Under the pieces are notes generated by a model. The model had not been told where the DNA came from and did no database searches. It saw nothing but the letters and a program-made list of their open reading frames with translations. Of a DNA stretch of 36,031 nucleotides, positions 26,001 through 34,960 are shown piece after piece. Position 1 is the stretch's first letter. The number at the start of each line of letters is the position of its first letter. This stretch comes from JBMYQA01 sp049600855 (GTDB lineage Bacteria > Bacteroidota > Bacteroidia > Cytophagales > Flammeovirgaceae), in assembly GCA_049600855.1 (NCBI GenBank), contig JBMYQA010000025.1, positions 1 through 36,031 of the forward strand, given 5' to 3'. Position numbers and translations under genes: made by a program.

Positions 26001-29000
26001 GGTAAGTTCAGGTTAAACCAGTTTGTACCCGTAGTTAAATCACCGAGATTCAACCAAGTTTCACCACAGTCAATGGTATATTGCATAGAAGCACCGTCCC
26101 AACCCGTTTCAACATCGTACCAAATATCTAAGAAGATGTAAGGATTAACCACACTAGAGAAGTCGAAGAAAGGACTGGTTACGAATGATGCTTCAAATGC
26201 GTTATAGTCACCATTTAAGTTAGTTACCCAAGCTTCGGTACCCTCAGATGCGGCATCGATGATTGCACCATTCGGTTGACCGAGCTCCCAAGAACTGTTG
26301 TCTCCACCATCACCCCAGAAACCAGAACCACCTTCGAAGCCTTCTTGGTAAGGGAATGTAGCAATTGTAGGTAAGGTCAATACTTCGATTTCGAAGGTAT
26401 CATTTCCTACAAAATCATCTGCATTTAACCAAGCTCTTACCGTATGAGGACCAACAACAGAAAGATCAGAAGGGAAATCTACGGTGAAATCTTCATCATC
26501 GCCAGAAGCCAAAGGACCTGGGAATGTAGTAGAACCCGTGACCATACCATCTACTTCAATCGTAACTGTAAAGTCCATTTGATCATTTGCAGCAACGTTT
26601 TCAATATTTACAGCAATGAACTCATTATCACCGAAGTTTTTCTCAGGTAATAATAAGATATCTACTAATTCTAAATCGTCGTCTACATCTTCAATTCGGA
26701 TGTTATCGAAGGCAAAGCCATCATCAGTTGCAGAGACATCAGATCCCATTACAAATCGGAAACGAACCGAAGATTCACCAGCAAGGTCATTCATTGGCAA
26801 GTAAGCTGGCACATAGCCTTGGCTACCCAATGCTCCTGTACCTGTCCAACCTTCTTGACTACCAGTAAAGCCTAAGCCACTAATGGTATTATCATTGTAC
26901 CAATTGTCGGTATCACCTGGCTCTCCAAGTTGCTCCCAAGTTTGACCACCATCGGTAGTAAACTCAACTTTTACCCCATCAAAGCTATTCTCCATATCCC
27001 ACCAGATGTCCATAAAGATGTATGGATTAGCAATGCCACTGAAATCGAAGAATGGGCTACTTACAAAGGATTGTTCAAATACATTGTAGTTCGTAGTTAA
27101 ACCAGTAGTCCAAGCCTGTGTACCACTAGCTGCACCAATAATGATATCATCATTTGGTGTACCTAACTCCCAAGTACTCAAATCACCACCTGCTGTCCAA
27201 GCACCAGCACCAGACTCATAATCTTCAAAGTAAGGGAATACACTGATGGTTGGGATTGTTATCACATCAATCATGAACGTATCATTCGCAGCAAAATCAT
27301 CTGAAGTAGATAAGTAAGCTTTGATTGTGTGAGGACCTATCGCTGAAAGGTCAGCAAGCGCTGTAAAGGTGTAGTTTAATGTACCACCCACAGCAACAGG
27401 ACCTGCAACATTTTCAGTAGCAATGATATTACCATCAACCTCATATGTTAAATCAAAGTTTGAGAAAGGATTTAAACCAAGGTTATTCAATTCTACGGTA
27501 ACTGCTTGAGGGTCTAAAAACGCACCTTCTTCAGGAACTAAAATATCAGCAACTTCGATGTCGTCAACTAAATCTAGGATTCGAACATTATCAAATGCAA
27601 AACCGTCATCATCTGCACTAAAGTCTGCACCAGTAATTACACGGAAACGTACATCAGGCTCACCAATTAGTGCCGTTAAAGGTTGGAAACCTTCTACGTA
27701 GCCATTTGAACCGTCACCATTTCGGCCTGTCCATGCTGCACCAGAACCTCCTAAATTAGAAACACTACCAATGAAGTCGTCGTTATACCAGTTTTCACCA
27801 GTACCAACATCTCCCAAGGTTTGCCAAGTATTGCCTAAGTCAGTAGTAAATTGAATTGCAGCACCATCAAAACCACCTTCAAACTCCCACCAGATATCAA
27901 TAAATAACAATGGGTTTTGAACAGCAGAGAAATCAAAATAAGGACTCATCACAAATGAAGCCTCATTATTGTTATAATCTGTTGTTAAGCCAGTAGTCCA
28001 AGCTTCAGTTCCATCAGAGGCCCCAATAATCACATCATCATTAGGTTGACCAAGTTCCCAAGAGCTAAGCGCTCCTCCGCTTACCCAATCGCCATCACCA
28101 GATTCAAAGCTTTCCACATAAGGGAAATTCGCTAAGATTGGCAATGTTTCAACCGTAATCATAACCGTATCATTAGCTGCTAAATCATCAGGAGTAGATA
28201 AGTAAGCTTTCACTTCATGACTTCCGATTGCAGAAAGATCTGCTGTAGCAGTAAAGGTATAGTCTAAATTATCACCTGCTGCAAGTGGCCCTGCAACTTG
28301 CTCAGTAGCGATTATATTACCATCTACTTCAAAGGTAACATCAAAGTTAGAAGCAGGATTAATACCAATATTTTCAATATTAACGGTAATTGCCTCTGTT
28401 GCACTAAATGGAGCTTCAGCAGGTAAATCAATGCCTGTCATGGTTAAATCGTCTGTTAAATCAACGATTCGAACATTATCAAAAGCAAGACCATCATCAG
28501 TAGAGCTAATATCCGCTCCCATAACTACTCGGAACAATACGGCACTTTCACCAACAAATGCAGATAGATTTTGGACCGCTTCTACATATCCGCCACTACC
28601 GTTTGCTCCACCAATTCCAGTCCATCCTTCTTGGCTTCCCGTAAAGGCTAATCCTGAAATCGTTCCATCATTGTACCAATTCGTACCAGAACCAATGGTA
28701 CCTACGGTTTGCCAAGTAGTACCACCGTCAATTGATGATTGGAATTGCCCTCCATCAAAACTATCTTCAGTATCCCACCAAATATCCATGAACAATACTG
28801 GATTCGTTACTCCTGTGAAGTCAAAGCAAGGACTCACAACAAATGATTCTTCATCATTATTATAACTACTTGTTAAGCCAGTAGCCCACGCCTCTGTACC
28901 ATCAGAAGCGCCAACGATATCTGAACCATTAGGTTGACCTAGCTCCCAAGAATTATCTATACCATCAGTAGTCCAACCACCATCACCAGACTCGAAGCTT

Positions 29001-32000
29001 TCGGCATAAGGGAAAGTGCTGATAACAGGAGCAACAATGACATTAAATGACGTTGATGCAGAACCAGTACCTGTATCATTTGCCTCAATGGTAATTTCCA
29101 CTTCTCCAGTTTGTCCAGCAACAAAGCTTAAGGTTAAATCCGTACCATTCATTGCTGTAGTTACTATACCTGTATTGGTATTTGATGCAACACTTAAGGT
29201 AAGGGGATCACCAACGGTAGATTCGAATATGCCTGAAAGATCTAAAATCACATCAGCGGCATCCTGCTTCACACTTACATTAGGAATATTATCCAATACC
29301 ACAACGGCAGGTTCAGTAGTTTCGAACGTAGCACTCATTACACCATTGCCATGGGTACCTACTACTACCAAGCCATCTGAGTTACGTACTCGAATATCAC
29401 CTATTGGCACACTACCAATTTCAAGAACAGGTGCCCATATGGTAGCTGCTCCATTCAAGCTTGTAGTGGTGTAAACACCTGTGCTCGTTCCAACAATAAA
29501 TAAATCTTCATTACCTACAATACGCGCAATTTCAGCAGTTGGTCCATCACCAGAACCATCAGCATTTTGCTCCAAGTTACCACTTACGTCTGTCCAAGTT
29601 TCACCACCGTCCATCGTAAAGAATAAACTTGGAATCTCATAGTTAGAGAAAGCGACAAGTACTCGATTAGGATCGTAAGCATTCACATCAATTGCACTTA
29701 CGTAACCTGCTGGTAAACCTTTACCTGTAAATACATCTGTAACTACTACATCAGCAACTGGGCCTCTCGCTCCGTCCACACGGAAAATCTCACCAGTTTG
29801 CGAGCCAAAATAAAGCACATCAGGGCCGACACTAGACATTCCAATCGTAGAAACTGGACCATCAGAAGTAGCTATTTCTTCCCAACCAACTGTAGTTGTT
29901 GCATTTGGTAAATCATTGTTTCTGAATAGAACACCGGTAATGGCAAAGAAACCTTCTTGTCCTGCAAAGAACATGGTATTTGCATCGGTAGGATCTTTTT
30001 CAAATCGAGTTACAAACTCTCCGTCTACAGGAGGATCTATTCGCGTTGAATTAAGGATCGCATCGCTATTCGCATCTGCAAACTCTAATCGTGCAACAGC
30101 TCCAAATTGGAATGAAGTATATCTTAATGTACCATCATCATTAAAGAAGTTAGCACCACCTGATCCGTCAAATAGTTTAGTCCAAGCAGCAACTGGATCA
30201 TTTACCGAAGTAAATTGCGTACCATTATCTTGAGCTCCAACCATTAATTGATCGCCTGCCCCATATGATACACTGTAAGCTTGGGTAGTATAATAACCAT
30301 TGTTTAATGACGACCAAGTGACTTGTTCCAAGTTGGCATTCGCTGCTGTAATATCATCGGTCATGGCAACTCCACCACTAGAGGCAACAAGCGCTTTATT
30401 CGGATCAGATAATAGGAAAGTTAAACGATGTTGATCCGGATTATGGTTTGTGTAAAATGAAATATCATTTGCAGGGCTAAATCCTCCAATCCAAGAGGTA
30501 TTTGTATTTGTTGCAAAACCATCCGTACTTCTAAAAATGTTAGCACCTCCTAAAAATACTAAATCTGGATTAGTAGGGTGTACTCTAATGTACATGCTAT
30601 ATCCACCTTGTGTACTAAAATCGCCAACATCTCCGCCAAAAGCAGGAGCATTTGCAGAACGATCTTCCCAAGTACCACCTGCTCCACTACCATCACCAGA
30701 CGTATACGTATATTTCCAGATGTCCTCATCACTGGTTAAGATATAGACGATGTTTTCATTGGGTGCGGCTGCAATTCCTAAGGTAATTCGGCCAGCACCT
30801 GTTGGGAAACCAGCATCTGTAATATTCGTCCAATCTCCTGCATTACCAGTAGTAGAACGATAAATTCCTTCATTCGTATCATCACTTGCAATGGCAGCAT
30901 ACACCACACCTCCACTTGTAATCTCTACATGTGATATTGAACCAAGAACTCCAGGCAATACTTCTAAAAAAGTAGCACCACCATCCGTACTTCTGAAAAC
31001 ACCTGCGTGCGTTGATAAATAAACATCACCATTAACAGGGTTTAACGCGATATCCCAAATAAAATCAAATGGACTATCTTCCGTTTGAGGAGTTAAGTTT
31101 GCCGTAGAAATTAACGGTAACCATGTTACTCCATTATCAAGAGATTTGTAAACACCATTTCCTTGATAGTTAAAATCGATATCAGGAAATACACTACTTA
31201 GTGTGGCATTAGATAAAAACTCACCAGTACTGTAATACCAAGTATCTTCCTGACCAGCTCTCGTATCTTGAACTATATCGGTTACTGCTGGATGATCAGC
31301 TAAAGCCGTTACTCTAGTCCAATTTGCTCCTTGATCAGTCGAACGCCACATTCCACCAGATACACTACCAGCTAATAGGATATCTTCATTTCGAACGTCA
31401 TAACCTATTGCACGAGTTCTACCACCCACATTGTAAGGACCTCTTTGCGTCCAAGGAGACGTTTGATCTCCAGCAGCGGTAGTTCTTGCGCCAGCAAATG
31501 AAGTGTTAAGCGATTTTGCAAAGGCTAATGAACGACCTTGAATACCCGCATCTATTGCTCCTGTAGATGGGTTTTTATGTCTTAAAAAGTCATATTCACG
31601 TCGTTGAAGCTCTGTTTTCTCTAGTCTTTCTAAATCAGATTTAGTAGACTTTCCATCTCTCTTAACAGCACTGTCAGTCGATTTTAGGCGCTGGATTCTT
31701 TCTTTTCTGATGGTTTGAGCATCTTTATAAGCTTCTCCGCTTTTAATCGATTGTTTCTTCGACCATTCCGCAGCATTAAATGACGAATTTCTTTCTGTTA
31801 ATTCGTTACTTCCTTCTTTTAACTTGCCTTTTTCTTCCAAGTATTTTTGTAAAGCTGCGGCCTTAGCTGCTTCAATTTCTTTAGCTAATTGAGGATCTTT
31901 CTCAATCGCTTTGATACCATCTTTTTCCGCTTCTTTGGGGAATAATGCTTTACGCTGCTCATAGTACTTTCTTTTGAGCTCTAAAACGCGTTGCCTTTCG

Positions 32001-32431
32001 GTATCAATCTTTACTTTGGGCTGTTGCTTAGCTTCTTCCTTAGCAACTTGCTTCAATTGCTGTGCTTTTGTAGATCCTAGTTTATTCTCTACAAATTTGT
32101 GCTCTGGCGAACCAGCCTCACGCTGCAACAACATTTCTTTCATAATAGCAATACGCTCACGCTGTGTCAGCTGAGGCCATTTCTTCTCTAAGTCCTCTAA
32201 CGACGGGAGTGTGATTGCTTTGGATTTGAAATTGGATTCTAGTTGACTAGACTTCTTTTGAAGTGTCTTCTTGGGATCCTCTTTCTTAGTTTGGACTGAC
32301 TTTGATTTATCAGTTAGCTTGATGGGGGACTCTTGTGCAAAGCCCACCTCAATGTTTCCGAAGAAACACAAGGCTAAACCTATGAGCCAAAGCCTACTCC
32401 ACTTAATGGGTATCGGATTCATCATATTCAT
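20075..32431 (-). CDS. Giant T9SS-secreted surface protein (4118 aa), BNR and repeated MAM/CARDB-like domains
   Basis: 12.4 kb open frame. Residues 1-33 are a signal peptide ending in GFAQ. Residues 34-310 are highly charged, Lys/Glu-rich and probably coiled coil. Residues about 320-1040 form a sortilin/BNR beta-propeller (many WRSTDQGANW, YKSLDNGVTW and FRSTDGGATF motifs). Residues 1045-1130 are an Ig/cadherin-like domain. From about 1137 eight units of about 295 residues follow, each beginning with a FPYxESFE...WELGxPN jelly-roll (MAM/CUB-like) with a conserved FDFS-x-x-x-NP and GFAFDNVRI motif and, in units 1-7, a CARDB-like Ig domain. After unit 8 comes a HYR-like region (about 3409), fibronectin III domains (about 3727-4000) and a C-terminal T9SS sorting domain (from about 4029, NPSTGIFNVRM ... 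GVYILRISS). The protein is likely an anchored or released adhesin. The start has two further Met codons close by. Confidence 0.92.
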   Translation of the reverse strand: MNMMNPIPIKWSRLWLIGLALCFFGNIEVGFAQESPIKLTDKSKSVQTKKEDPKKTLQKKSSQLESNFKSKAITLPSLEDLEKKWPQLTQRERIAIMKEMLLQREAGSPEHKFVENKLGSTKAQQLKQVAKEEAKQQPKVKIDTERQRVLELKRKYYEQRKALFPKEAEKDGIKAIEKDPQLAKEIEAAKAAALQKYLEEKGKLKEGSNELTERNSSFNAAEWSKKQSIKSGEAYKDAQTIRKERIQRLKSTDSAVKRDGKSTKSDLERLEKTELQRREYDFLRHKNPSTGAIDAGIQGRSLAFAKSLNTSFAGARTTAAGDQTSPWTQRGPYNVGGRTRAIGYDVRNEDILLAGSVSGGMWRSTDQGANWTRVTALADHPAVTDIVQDTRAGQEDTWYYSTGEFLSNATLSSVFPDIDFNYQGNGVYKSLDNGVTWLPLISTANLTPQTEDSPFDFIWDIALNPVNGDVYLSTHAGVFRSTDGGATFLEVLPGVLGSISHVEITSGGVVYAAIASDDTNEGIYRSTTGNAGDWTNITDAGFPTGAGRITLGIAAAPNENIVYILTSDEDIWKYTYTSGDGSGAGGTWEDRSANAPAFGGDVGDFSTQGGYSMYIRVHPTNPDLVFLGGANIFRSTDGFATNTNTSWIGGFSPANDISFYTNHNPDQHRLTFLLSDPNKALVASSGGVAMTDDITAANANLEQVTWSSLNNGYYTTQAYSVSYGAGDQLMVGAQDNGTQFTSVNDPVAAWTKLFDGSGGANFFNDDGTLRYTSFQFGAVARLEFADANSDAILNSTRIDPPVDGEFVTRFEKDPTDANTMFFAGQEGFFAITGVLFRNNDLPNATTTVGWEEIATSDGPVSTIGMSSVGPDVLYFGSQTGEIFRVDGARGPVADVVVTDVFTGKGLPAGYVSAIDVNAYDPNRVLVAFSNYEIPSLFFTMDGGETWTDVSGNLEQNADGSGDGPTAEIARIVGNEDLFIVGTSTGVYTTTSLNGAATIWAPVLEIGSVPIGDIRVRNSDGLVVVGTHGNGVMSATFETTEPAVVVLDNIPNVSVKQDAADVILDLSGIFESTVGDPLTLSVASNTNTGIVTTAMNGTDLTLSFVAGQTGEVEITIEANDTGTGSASTSFNVIVAPVISTFPYAESFESGDGGWTTDGIDNSWELGQPNGSDIVGASDGTEAWATGLTSSYNNDEESFVVSPCFDFTGVTNPVLFMDIWWDTEDSFDGGQFQSSIDGGTTWQTVGTIGSGTNWYNDGTISGLAFTGSQEGWTGIGGANGSGGYVEAVQNLSAFVGESAVLFRVVMGADISSTDDGLAFDNVRIVDLTDDLTMTGIDLPAEAPFSATEAITVNIENIGINPASNFDVTFEVDGNIIATEQVAGPLAAGDNLDYTFTATADLSAIGSHEVKAYLSTPDDLAANDTVMITVETLPILANFPYVESFESGDGDWVSGGALSSWELGQPNDDVIIGASDGTEAWTTGLTTDYNNNEASFVMSPYFDFSAVQNPLLFIDIWWEFEGGFDGAAIQFTTDLGNTWQTLGDVGTGENWYNDDFIGSVSNLGGSGAAWTGRNGDGSNGYVEGFQPLTALIGEPDVRFRVITGADFSADDDGFAFDNVRILDLVDDIEVADILVPEEGAFLDPQAVTVELNNLGLNPFSNFDLTYEVDGNIIATENVAGPVAVGGTLNYTFTALADLSAIGPHTIKAYLSTSDDFAANDTFMIDVITIPTISVFPYFEDYESGAGAWTAGGDLSTWELGTPNDDIIIGAASGTQAWTTGLTTNYNVFEQSFVSSPFFDFSGIANPYIFMDIWWDMENSFDGVKVEFTTDGGQTWEQLGEPGDTDNWYNDNTISGLGFTGSQEGWTGTGALGSQGYVPAYLPMNDLAGESSVRFRFVMGSDVSATDDGFAFDNIRIEDVDDDLELVDILLLPEKNFGDNEFIAVNIENVAANDQMDFTVTIEVDGMVTGSTTFPGPLASGDDEDFTVDFPSDLSVVGPHTVRAWLNADDFVGNDTFEIEVLTLPTIATFPYQEGFEGGSGFWGDGGDNSSWELGQPNGAIIDAASEGTEAWVTNLNGDYNAFEASFVTSPFFDFSSVVNPYIFLDIWYDVETGWDGASMQYTIDCGETWLNLGDLTTGTNWFNLNLPNSNPFGQNVLDQFDGNGDAWSGDGADGSGGYLPAFLDLSFLVGEPSVRFRILMASDNIEEREGFAFDNVQVIDVTDNLGINDILLLEEKNFDDAVTVPVLIANDGLNDMSNFNFTVEVDGMVAGTTTVTGPLVVGDEQSFDSDFTVDLSAIGPHTVRVWLDADDFVGNDTFEIEVLTLPTISTFPYNESFEADAGFWSAAGENSSWELGTPNKGVINGASDGTEAWVTDLFGSYNNFEESWVASPFFDFSAVVNPFVVFDVWWEIEADFDGAALQYTLDCGETWENVGSLTSGINWYNGTGGALGFSGGNGDAWTGDEIDGSGGYLTAIHELPELAGEPSVRFRVVLGADFSVTLDGFAFDNVTILDAPTEIGVVDSNLPSDGKFSDSEVITVTVENKGVQDLAANSTKIYLEVDGVDVTAGGEDLNVVVPVGGSVDYTFTATADLSTPGIRSVRAYIDNLDPIVANDTLELEILSVPLLAAFPYSEGFEGSDGFWYTTSENGINTWEHGEPDGSVINSAAEGNEAWVTDLDGPYLDSEQSYLNSPFFDFTSLANPVIRFAIWYDTETGFDGVSLQSSVDEGASWQNVGQLGGDGFNWYNGNVGPTLAFSGGNGDAWNDGSGEWLTAQLLLPQFAGVSCIQFRVVMGADALFFFPSNFDGVGIDDVLIKDVTDDVSVEGLGMEEAGVYSATTTILAKLKNNGINDASNFDIQYSIDGGTPVQETFTGTLAPGEEIDFPFTTTADLSALGNHDVEIEILTPDDLLNNNLFEGFLHTLDVIAGADYLENFESDPANNPSGELDEWFIFATTNYTWQTGQGETTSGSTGPSDDVSDPGDTYMYTEASFATVGDVTKLYTPGFDVTGFLHPTMSFNYHRFGADMGDLEVIVHDVASNTYTTVMTLTGAEHGSAEAPYTYTGYVPVDFLTGDVFSVLFRATRADGFTGDMAIDDVEVFDILDHDVTVSDFTEIDPFVPGQEVVEIEVENAGFQTQTDIPVAFTVNGGTPVTGIVPGDLASGETRTFVFSQLVDVSDPTGSYDFEIYTDLANDEDRLNDTLRYNFTHPGIVDTYPYVESFEGGPNGWRTKSESDVNSWEWGVPAGGNISDASDGNEAWVTNLDGDYQNFEESFIFGPIFDFSSLNEPVVLFDFNIDIEGGYDAAVMQSSIDNGRTWQNIGELGDFTNWYNVNTPAPLPGSSPVLDWTGGNGDGWTGSTGGTWITASHAAYDLAGESIVLLRIAFGSDLSFVQEGMGVDRFRVVERADLVNIDCADDLVLTTDPGDDIASSVMVTSPTINNGTGSEILVNSWTGTDDASGDFLVGYTNLDWAIFGGDFVDECTQSVLVTDEELPEIEDCPTDTVFLISSSLDSVTLDYMVPTITDNLQLVTYSGDQTLEDRGLPTCPGGAHGFLRIFDFQNDFEMDGEQIYIDEVEVGIQTAVSDQVATLNLYKYDINDPLDPASFRLVHTVTADMEEDDEFFFTFPVDYTVDIDSALVVEIVSDGSANDASFFYVASQPNQNRADNSYLNACIFGDLDDFGFAGFDWIINLHTGPAVDFSGIESGTKIGRGVYEQAWDVSDAYGNEANCEFRACVLLDSIVANPAINITTTSAELSWNELVGAEEYEVFLIRYGFNDTIQVISGIQNNSIVITPDPNISYLYSVRGKCGDVVTRSSNSEPVLIRPHTPTALDPTQVTSEGFIANWMRGEPHYNGTKFVIQVSQDNFATILAEESTVSGDAMTRDFPLGEGAFQYRVKATRRLHDSFDYVIESPYSNEIKFITPPAAPTDLIATPSTTGATPEVTLDWTDNSTVEDAYIIYKSVAGTGNFEPVVNPATGDTLFPANTETHIDTEVTATVSYAYFVVAVSIDELNNLNSTAMSNVAVSGLVSATIDELLESTTMVSPNPSTGIFNVRMDNSYSGKLTFELFDVAGRSMDIEDYMKSGVTLQRVVDLNGKQSGVYILRISSENGFITRRLMKH
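22206..29025 (-). repeat. Eight tandem protein-coding repeat units of about 890 bp
   Basis: Units begin (minus strand) near 29020, 28128, 27247, 26365, 25458, 24560, 23665 and 22808, so spacing is 858-907 bp. Each starts at a FPY/YPY-x-E-x-F/Y-E motif. Unit 7 (near 23665) is divergent: it starts ADYLENFE and lacks the WELG motif. Unit 8 lacks the trailing CARDB-like domain. At protein level copies differ considerably, and DNA identity is not high enough to suggest very recent duplication. Confidence 0.85.
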
Positions 32432-33185
32432 TAGGTTAGTTTGAAAATGTATTCAATACTTGTAATTAAAAATTCAACAATTTTGAGCATATACAGTACA
32501 ACTATAAATCTGTTTGTATACACTTTTAGGCTTATTGGTACTTTACCAATAAACCTTTATTTATGAGTGCTAATAATTTAATTCTCTTTATACCGTTCTC
32601 TTTCTAAAATAGAAGGGAACATGCTAGAGATTGGTTTGACTTTTTGCTTGTGGTATAAGCTGTTTGCTAATTGCATGTGTGAATATGCAAAGAAATGGGT
32701 ACTACCAAAAAGGTTTGTAATCAAAGCAGTAAGGGATCTATTTACAACCGCAGCAGAAATGCAATAAATGATGAAGCTCACCTTATAAAGATGGCACATG
32801 TATAAATCATAATTAGTTGTTGGTTGAGTTATGTTTGTTAGTCGATTGATCATAAATAGGATTGAAATTAAGCAATAAACTTACGGCTATTTTCAAAAAT
32901 AAAAAAAGATTCCAATTCTTTTTATTATCATTTTTTATCCAACACAATCGTTTTCTGGATTTGCTTAGGTAATTGTAGTATTTTAAAAAGGTGAGGCAAC
33001 CCTTTTAAACAAATATTTGTCTATTGTAAATTACCTTCACCTAGATGTTAAATTTCTGTTAAAATTTAATACTTAAATAGTGTTTCATGAGGTATTACAC
33101 ATAGGTAAAACTTTATACTAAAGCCCTTATTCAATATTGATTCATCTGCTTTTATGGTCTGTAATAACGCTTTTTACGAGCGTCT
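32432..33185. other. 754-bp region without convincing gene
   Basis: Contains a perfect TTATTGGTA-CTT-TACCAATAA repeat (32532-32552), probably part of the upstream control region of the giant gene, an ACAAATATTTGT palindrome (33009-33020), and an AAAAGGGT/ACCTTTTT hairpin (about 32985-33008) that could end the minus-strand transcript from 33186. A 91-aa open frame at 32578-32853 has no domain or coding signature. Confidence 0.5.
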
Positions 33186-33920
33186 TTACGATAACACTTC
33201 ATCAATCTCTCTCAAATACTGACTTAAAGCCGTTAATTGAGGAGTGAGGTCGCGAACTGTAGGTTCGTTGGGGTTCTCAGTAAAAAAATCAATCAGTCGC
33301 TCGAACATGGACACGTCATAGGCTTGTAGTTGACGATAAAATGGAGTTGGCTTAAAATAAGGTTTGTATTTTTCCCATCGCTCCACCAATTGTTTACCAA
33401 TCATCTCCCCGACAACTTTGAGCATGCTTTCCCATGCCTCTTCAAAATCACTACCATCATCCAACATAAACAATGCAGTATCAAAACTGCTACGAAGTTG
33501 AGTGATAAGCTTTAACAGACTTTCTTCTCCATGTCCATCTAAGAATTTTCGAAACTTTCCTGCTAAGCTCATACCTGAGGTCTGAATTTCTCCCAAATCG
33601 GAAGTTGGAAGCGCTTGCGTTAAATAGCTTAAAAAATCAGTTGGTAGCTTTAATAAATCAAGTTGATTGGTGTTTTGCATTTCCTCAAACCCTGCAATAA
33701 GTAATTTCACTGCTGGTTGTGTGCCGAGTAAGTATTTTCTCCAAAACTCACCTACATGAAGCCATTCACCTCCAATTTGACAAGGATCAATAATCAGTAT
33801 GGCAGTTGTGTTGGCATCCAAATTTCCGTCATAAAGTTGTGTGGCTATGCCTTGAGTTTGAAAATAGGCTTGAGCGAGCTTTTGATAGAAAGTGGAAGAA
33901 TGAGTGATGATCGTTAGCAT
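33186..33920 (-). CDS. Unrecognised cytosolic protein, second of a pair
   Basis: 244 residues, no signal or membrane segment. The first 120 residues alternate hydrophobic strands and helices (MLTIITHSSTFYQKL, TAILIIDPCQI, VKLLIAGFEEM), reminiscent of a receiver-like Rossmann fold but without a phospho-acceptor Asp that I could identify. The second half is helical, with Asp/Glu-rich stretches (FDTALFMLDDGSDFEEAWESM). It lies 113 bp downstream of another unknown gene on the same strand and the two are probably transcribed together. I do not assign a function. Confidence 0.65.
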   Translation of the reverse strand: MLTIITHSSTFYQKLAQAYFQTQGIATQLYDGNLDANTTAILIIDPCQIGGEWLHVGEFWRKYLLGTQPAVKLLIAGFEEMQNTNQLDLLKLPTDFLSYLTQALPTSDLGEIQTSGMSLAGKFRKFLDGHGEESLLKLITQLRSSFDTALFMLDDGSDFEEAWESMLKVVGEMIGKQLVERWEKYKPYFKPTPFYRQLQAYDVSMFERLIDFFTENPNEPTVRDLTPQLTALSQYLREIDEVLS

Positions 33921-34033
33921 AGTTAAAATCAGGATTTACGGAGTTTGTCAACTGTTTGGTTTTTTCATTTTTACTTCGCGCAAAATGGCCGCCGCACTAA
34001 AAAGCTACACCCAAAGAAAAAAGGAACAAAAAA

Positions 34034-34753
34034 TCAGGCTAACTGTTCGCGTAATACCAATACATTCGGTAGCTGACCAGCCGCTAATTGTTGTAACTCT
34101 TGCTGAACAGGTGGCGATAGGTTAGCGATTGCCTCTTGATCGGCTAAGAAGGCTTTGGCTTTATCAACAAGCGCAGCATTAGGGTGAGCTACTTCGAAAA
34201 CGGGGAGCAATTCTTCCATAATCGCTCTAAAAAAGGCATAGCTGTCTACACTGATTGCGCTTTGTAACCCACAATAATGTTCCCAAACGCCATCGAAATA
34301 GGCTTTTTTGAGTTGCTTCGACTCATTTAACGCATTTGGACTGAAGTTTCCCACTTGATCTAATAAACCTGAGCTTGGATTGTGCAAATCATAAAGAAAG
34401 TCTTCTCCTCCTCCGAATAGTTCTACTTGGATGTTTGGGCAATGTTGCTTGAACCATGCTACATCATAATCACTATAATAATGAGGCGCATTTTTATGCA
34501 AGAAAAGTAATAATTCAGCATCTTGTGTCTGCTCATCAATAATTTCTTTCAGCATTTCATTTCGAGGAGCGTAATATTCCTCGTATTCATCTTCAAAATC
34601 GGCTTCTTCCCGTTGAAGGTTAAGCTGGAGCAAACGCGCCCCCCCGTTCGCTACTTGAACTTGATGTACAAATGGATTAAGGTCAATGGGTTCATCGTCT
34701 TCGGTGATGGGTGAAATGGGAAGCCATTTCCAGTTGATTAAAATTAGTTTCAT
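34034..34753 (-). CDS. Unrecognised protein, first of a pair
   Basis: 239 residues from the ATG at 34753 (MKLILINWKWLPISPI); an in-frame upstream ATG at 34819 adds 22 residues of unlikely sequence. The protein has no membrane segment. It contains an acidic stretch (REEADFEDEYEEYYAPRNEM), aromatic motifs (HYYSDYDVAWF), a GGGEDFLYDLHN turn and a helical C-terminus (PPVQQELQQLAAG). I recognise no family. The gene is followed by 33186-33920 on the same strand. Confidence 0.65.
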   Translation of the reverse strand: MKLILINWKWLPISPITEDDEPIDLNPFVHQVQVANGGARLLQLNLQREEADFEDEYEEYYAPRNEMLKEIIDEQTQDAELLLFLHKNAPHYYSDYDVAWFKQHCPNIQVELFGGGEDFLYDLHNPSSGLLDQVGNFSPNALNESKQLKKAYFDGVWEHYCGLQSAISVDSYAFFRAIMEELLPVFEVAHPNAALVDKAKAFLADQEAIANLSPPVQQELQQLAAGQLPNVLVLREQLA

Positions 34754-34909
34754 GCTGATCATAAAAGGACTTGAAAAAGTACTATCCCACATAGGAATAT
34801 GCGGAAGATAGTAGTGCAAGAATACATAGAATTCTAGGAATGTACTAACCCATTAAAATAGATAATGAGGTAAACAACGTTTTAATGGAGTTACGCAATA
34901 GACTGAATT

Positions 34910-34944
34910 AAAAAATCCCCAACAGTTTATTTCTGCTGAGGATT
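34910..34944 (-). terminator. Terminator of the Pmp3 gene (minus strand)
   Basis: On the minus strand AATCCTCAGCAG pairs with CTGTTGGGGATT over 12 positions (two G-U pairs), 7-nt loop, followed by a T-run (34915-34910). It lies past the inverted repeat and downstream of 35024-35188. Confidence 0.7.
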
Positions 34945-34960
34945 GAGCTTAGTAAAAGTT

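Noticed and set aside
22206..29025. Regular 890-bp periodicity as a CRISPR-like or satellite array
   Set aside because: The repeats are coding, divergent and far too long; no short direct repeats or spacers.
28431..30746. Several open frames of 60-150 aa on the plus strand inside the giant gene
   Set aside because: Antisense shadows of a strongly coding repeat gene; they repeat in step with its units.
32578..32853. 91-aa ORF on the minus strand before the giant gene
   Set aside because: No recognisable domain and untypical amino-acid order; overlaps a region with regulatory repeats.
33921..34033. TTGACA on the minus strand as an E. coli-type -35
   Set aside because: The organism uses TTTG/TAnnTTTG promoters and no -10 or -7 follows; probably chance.
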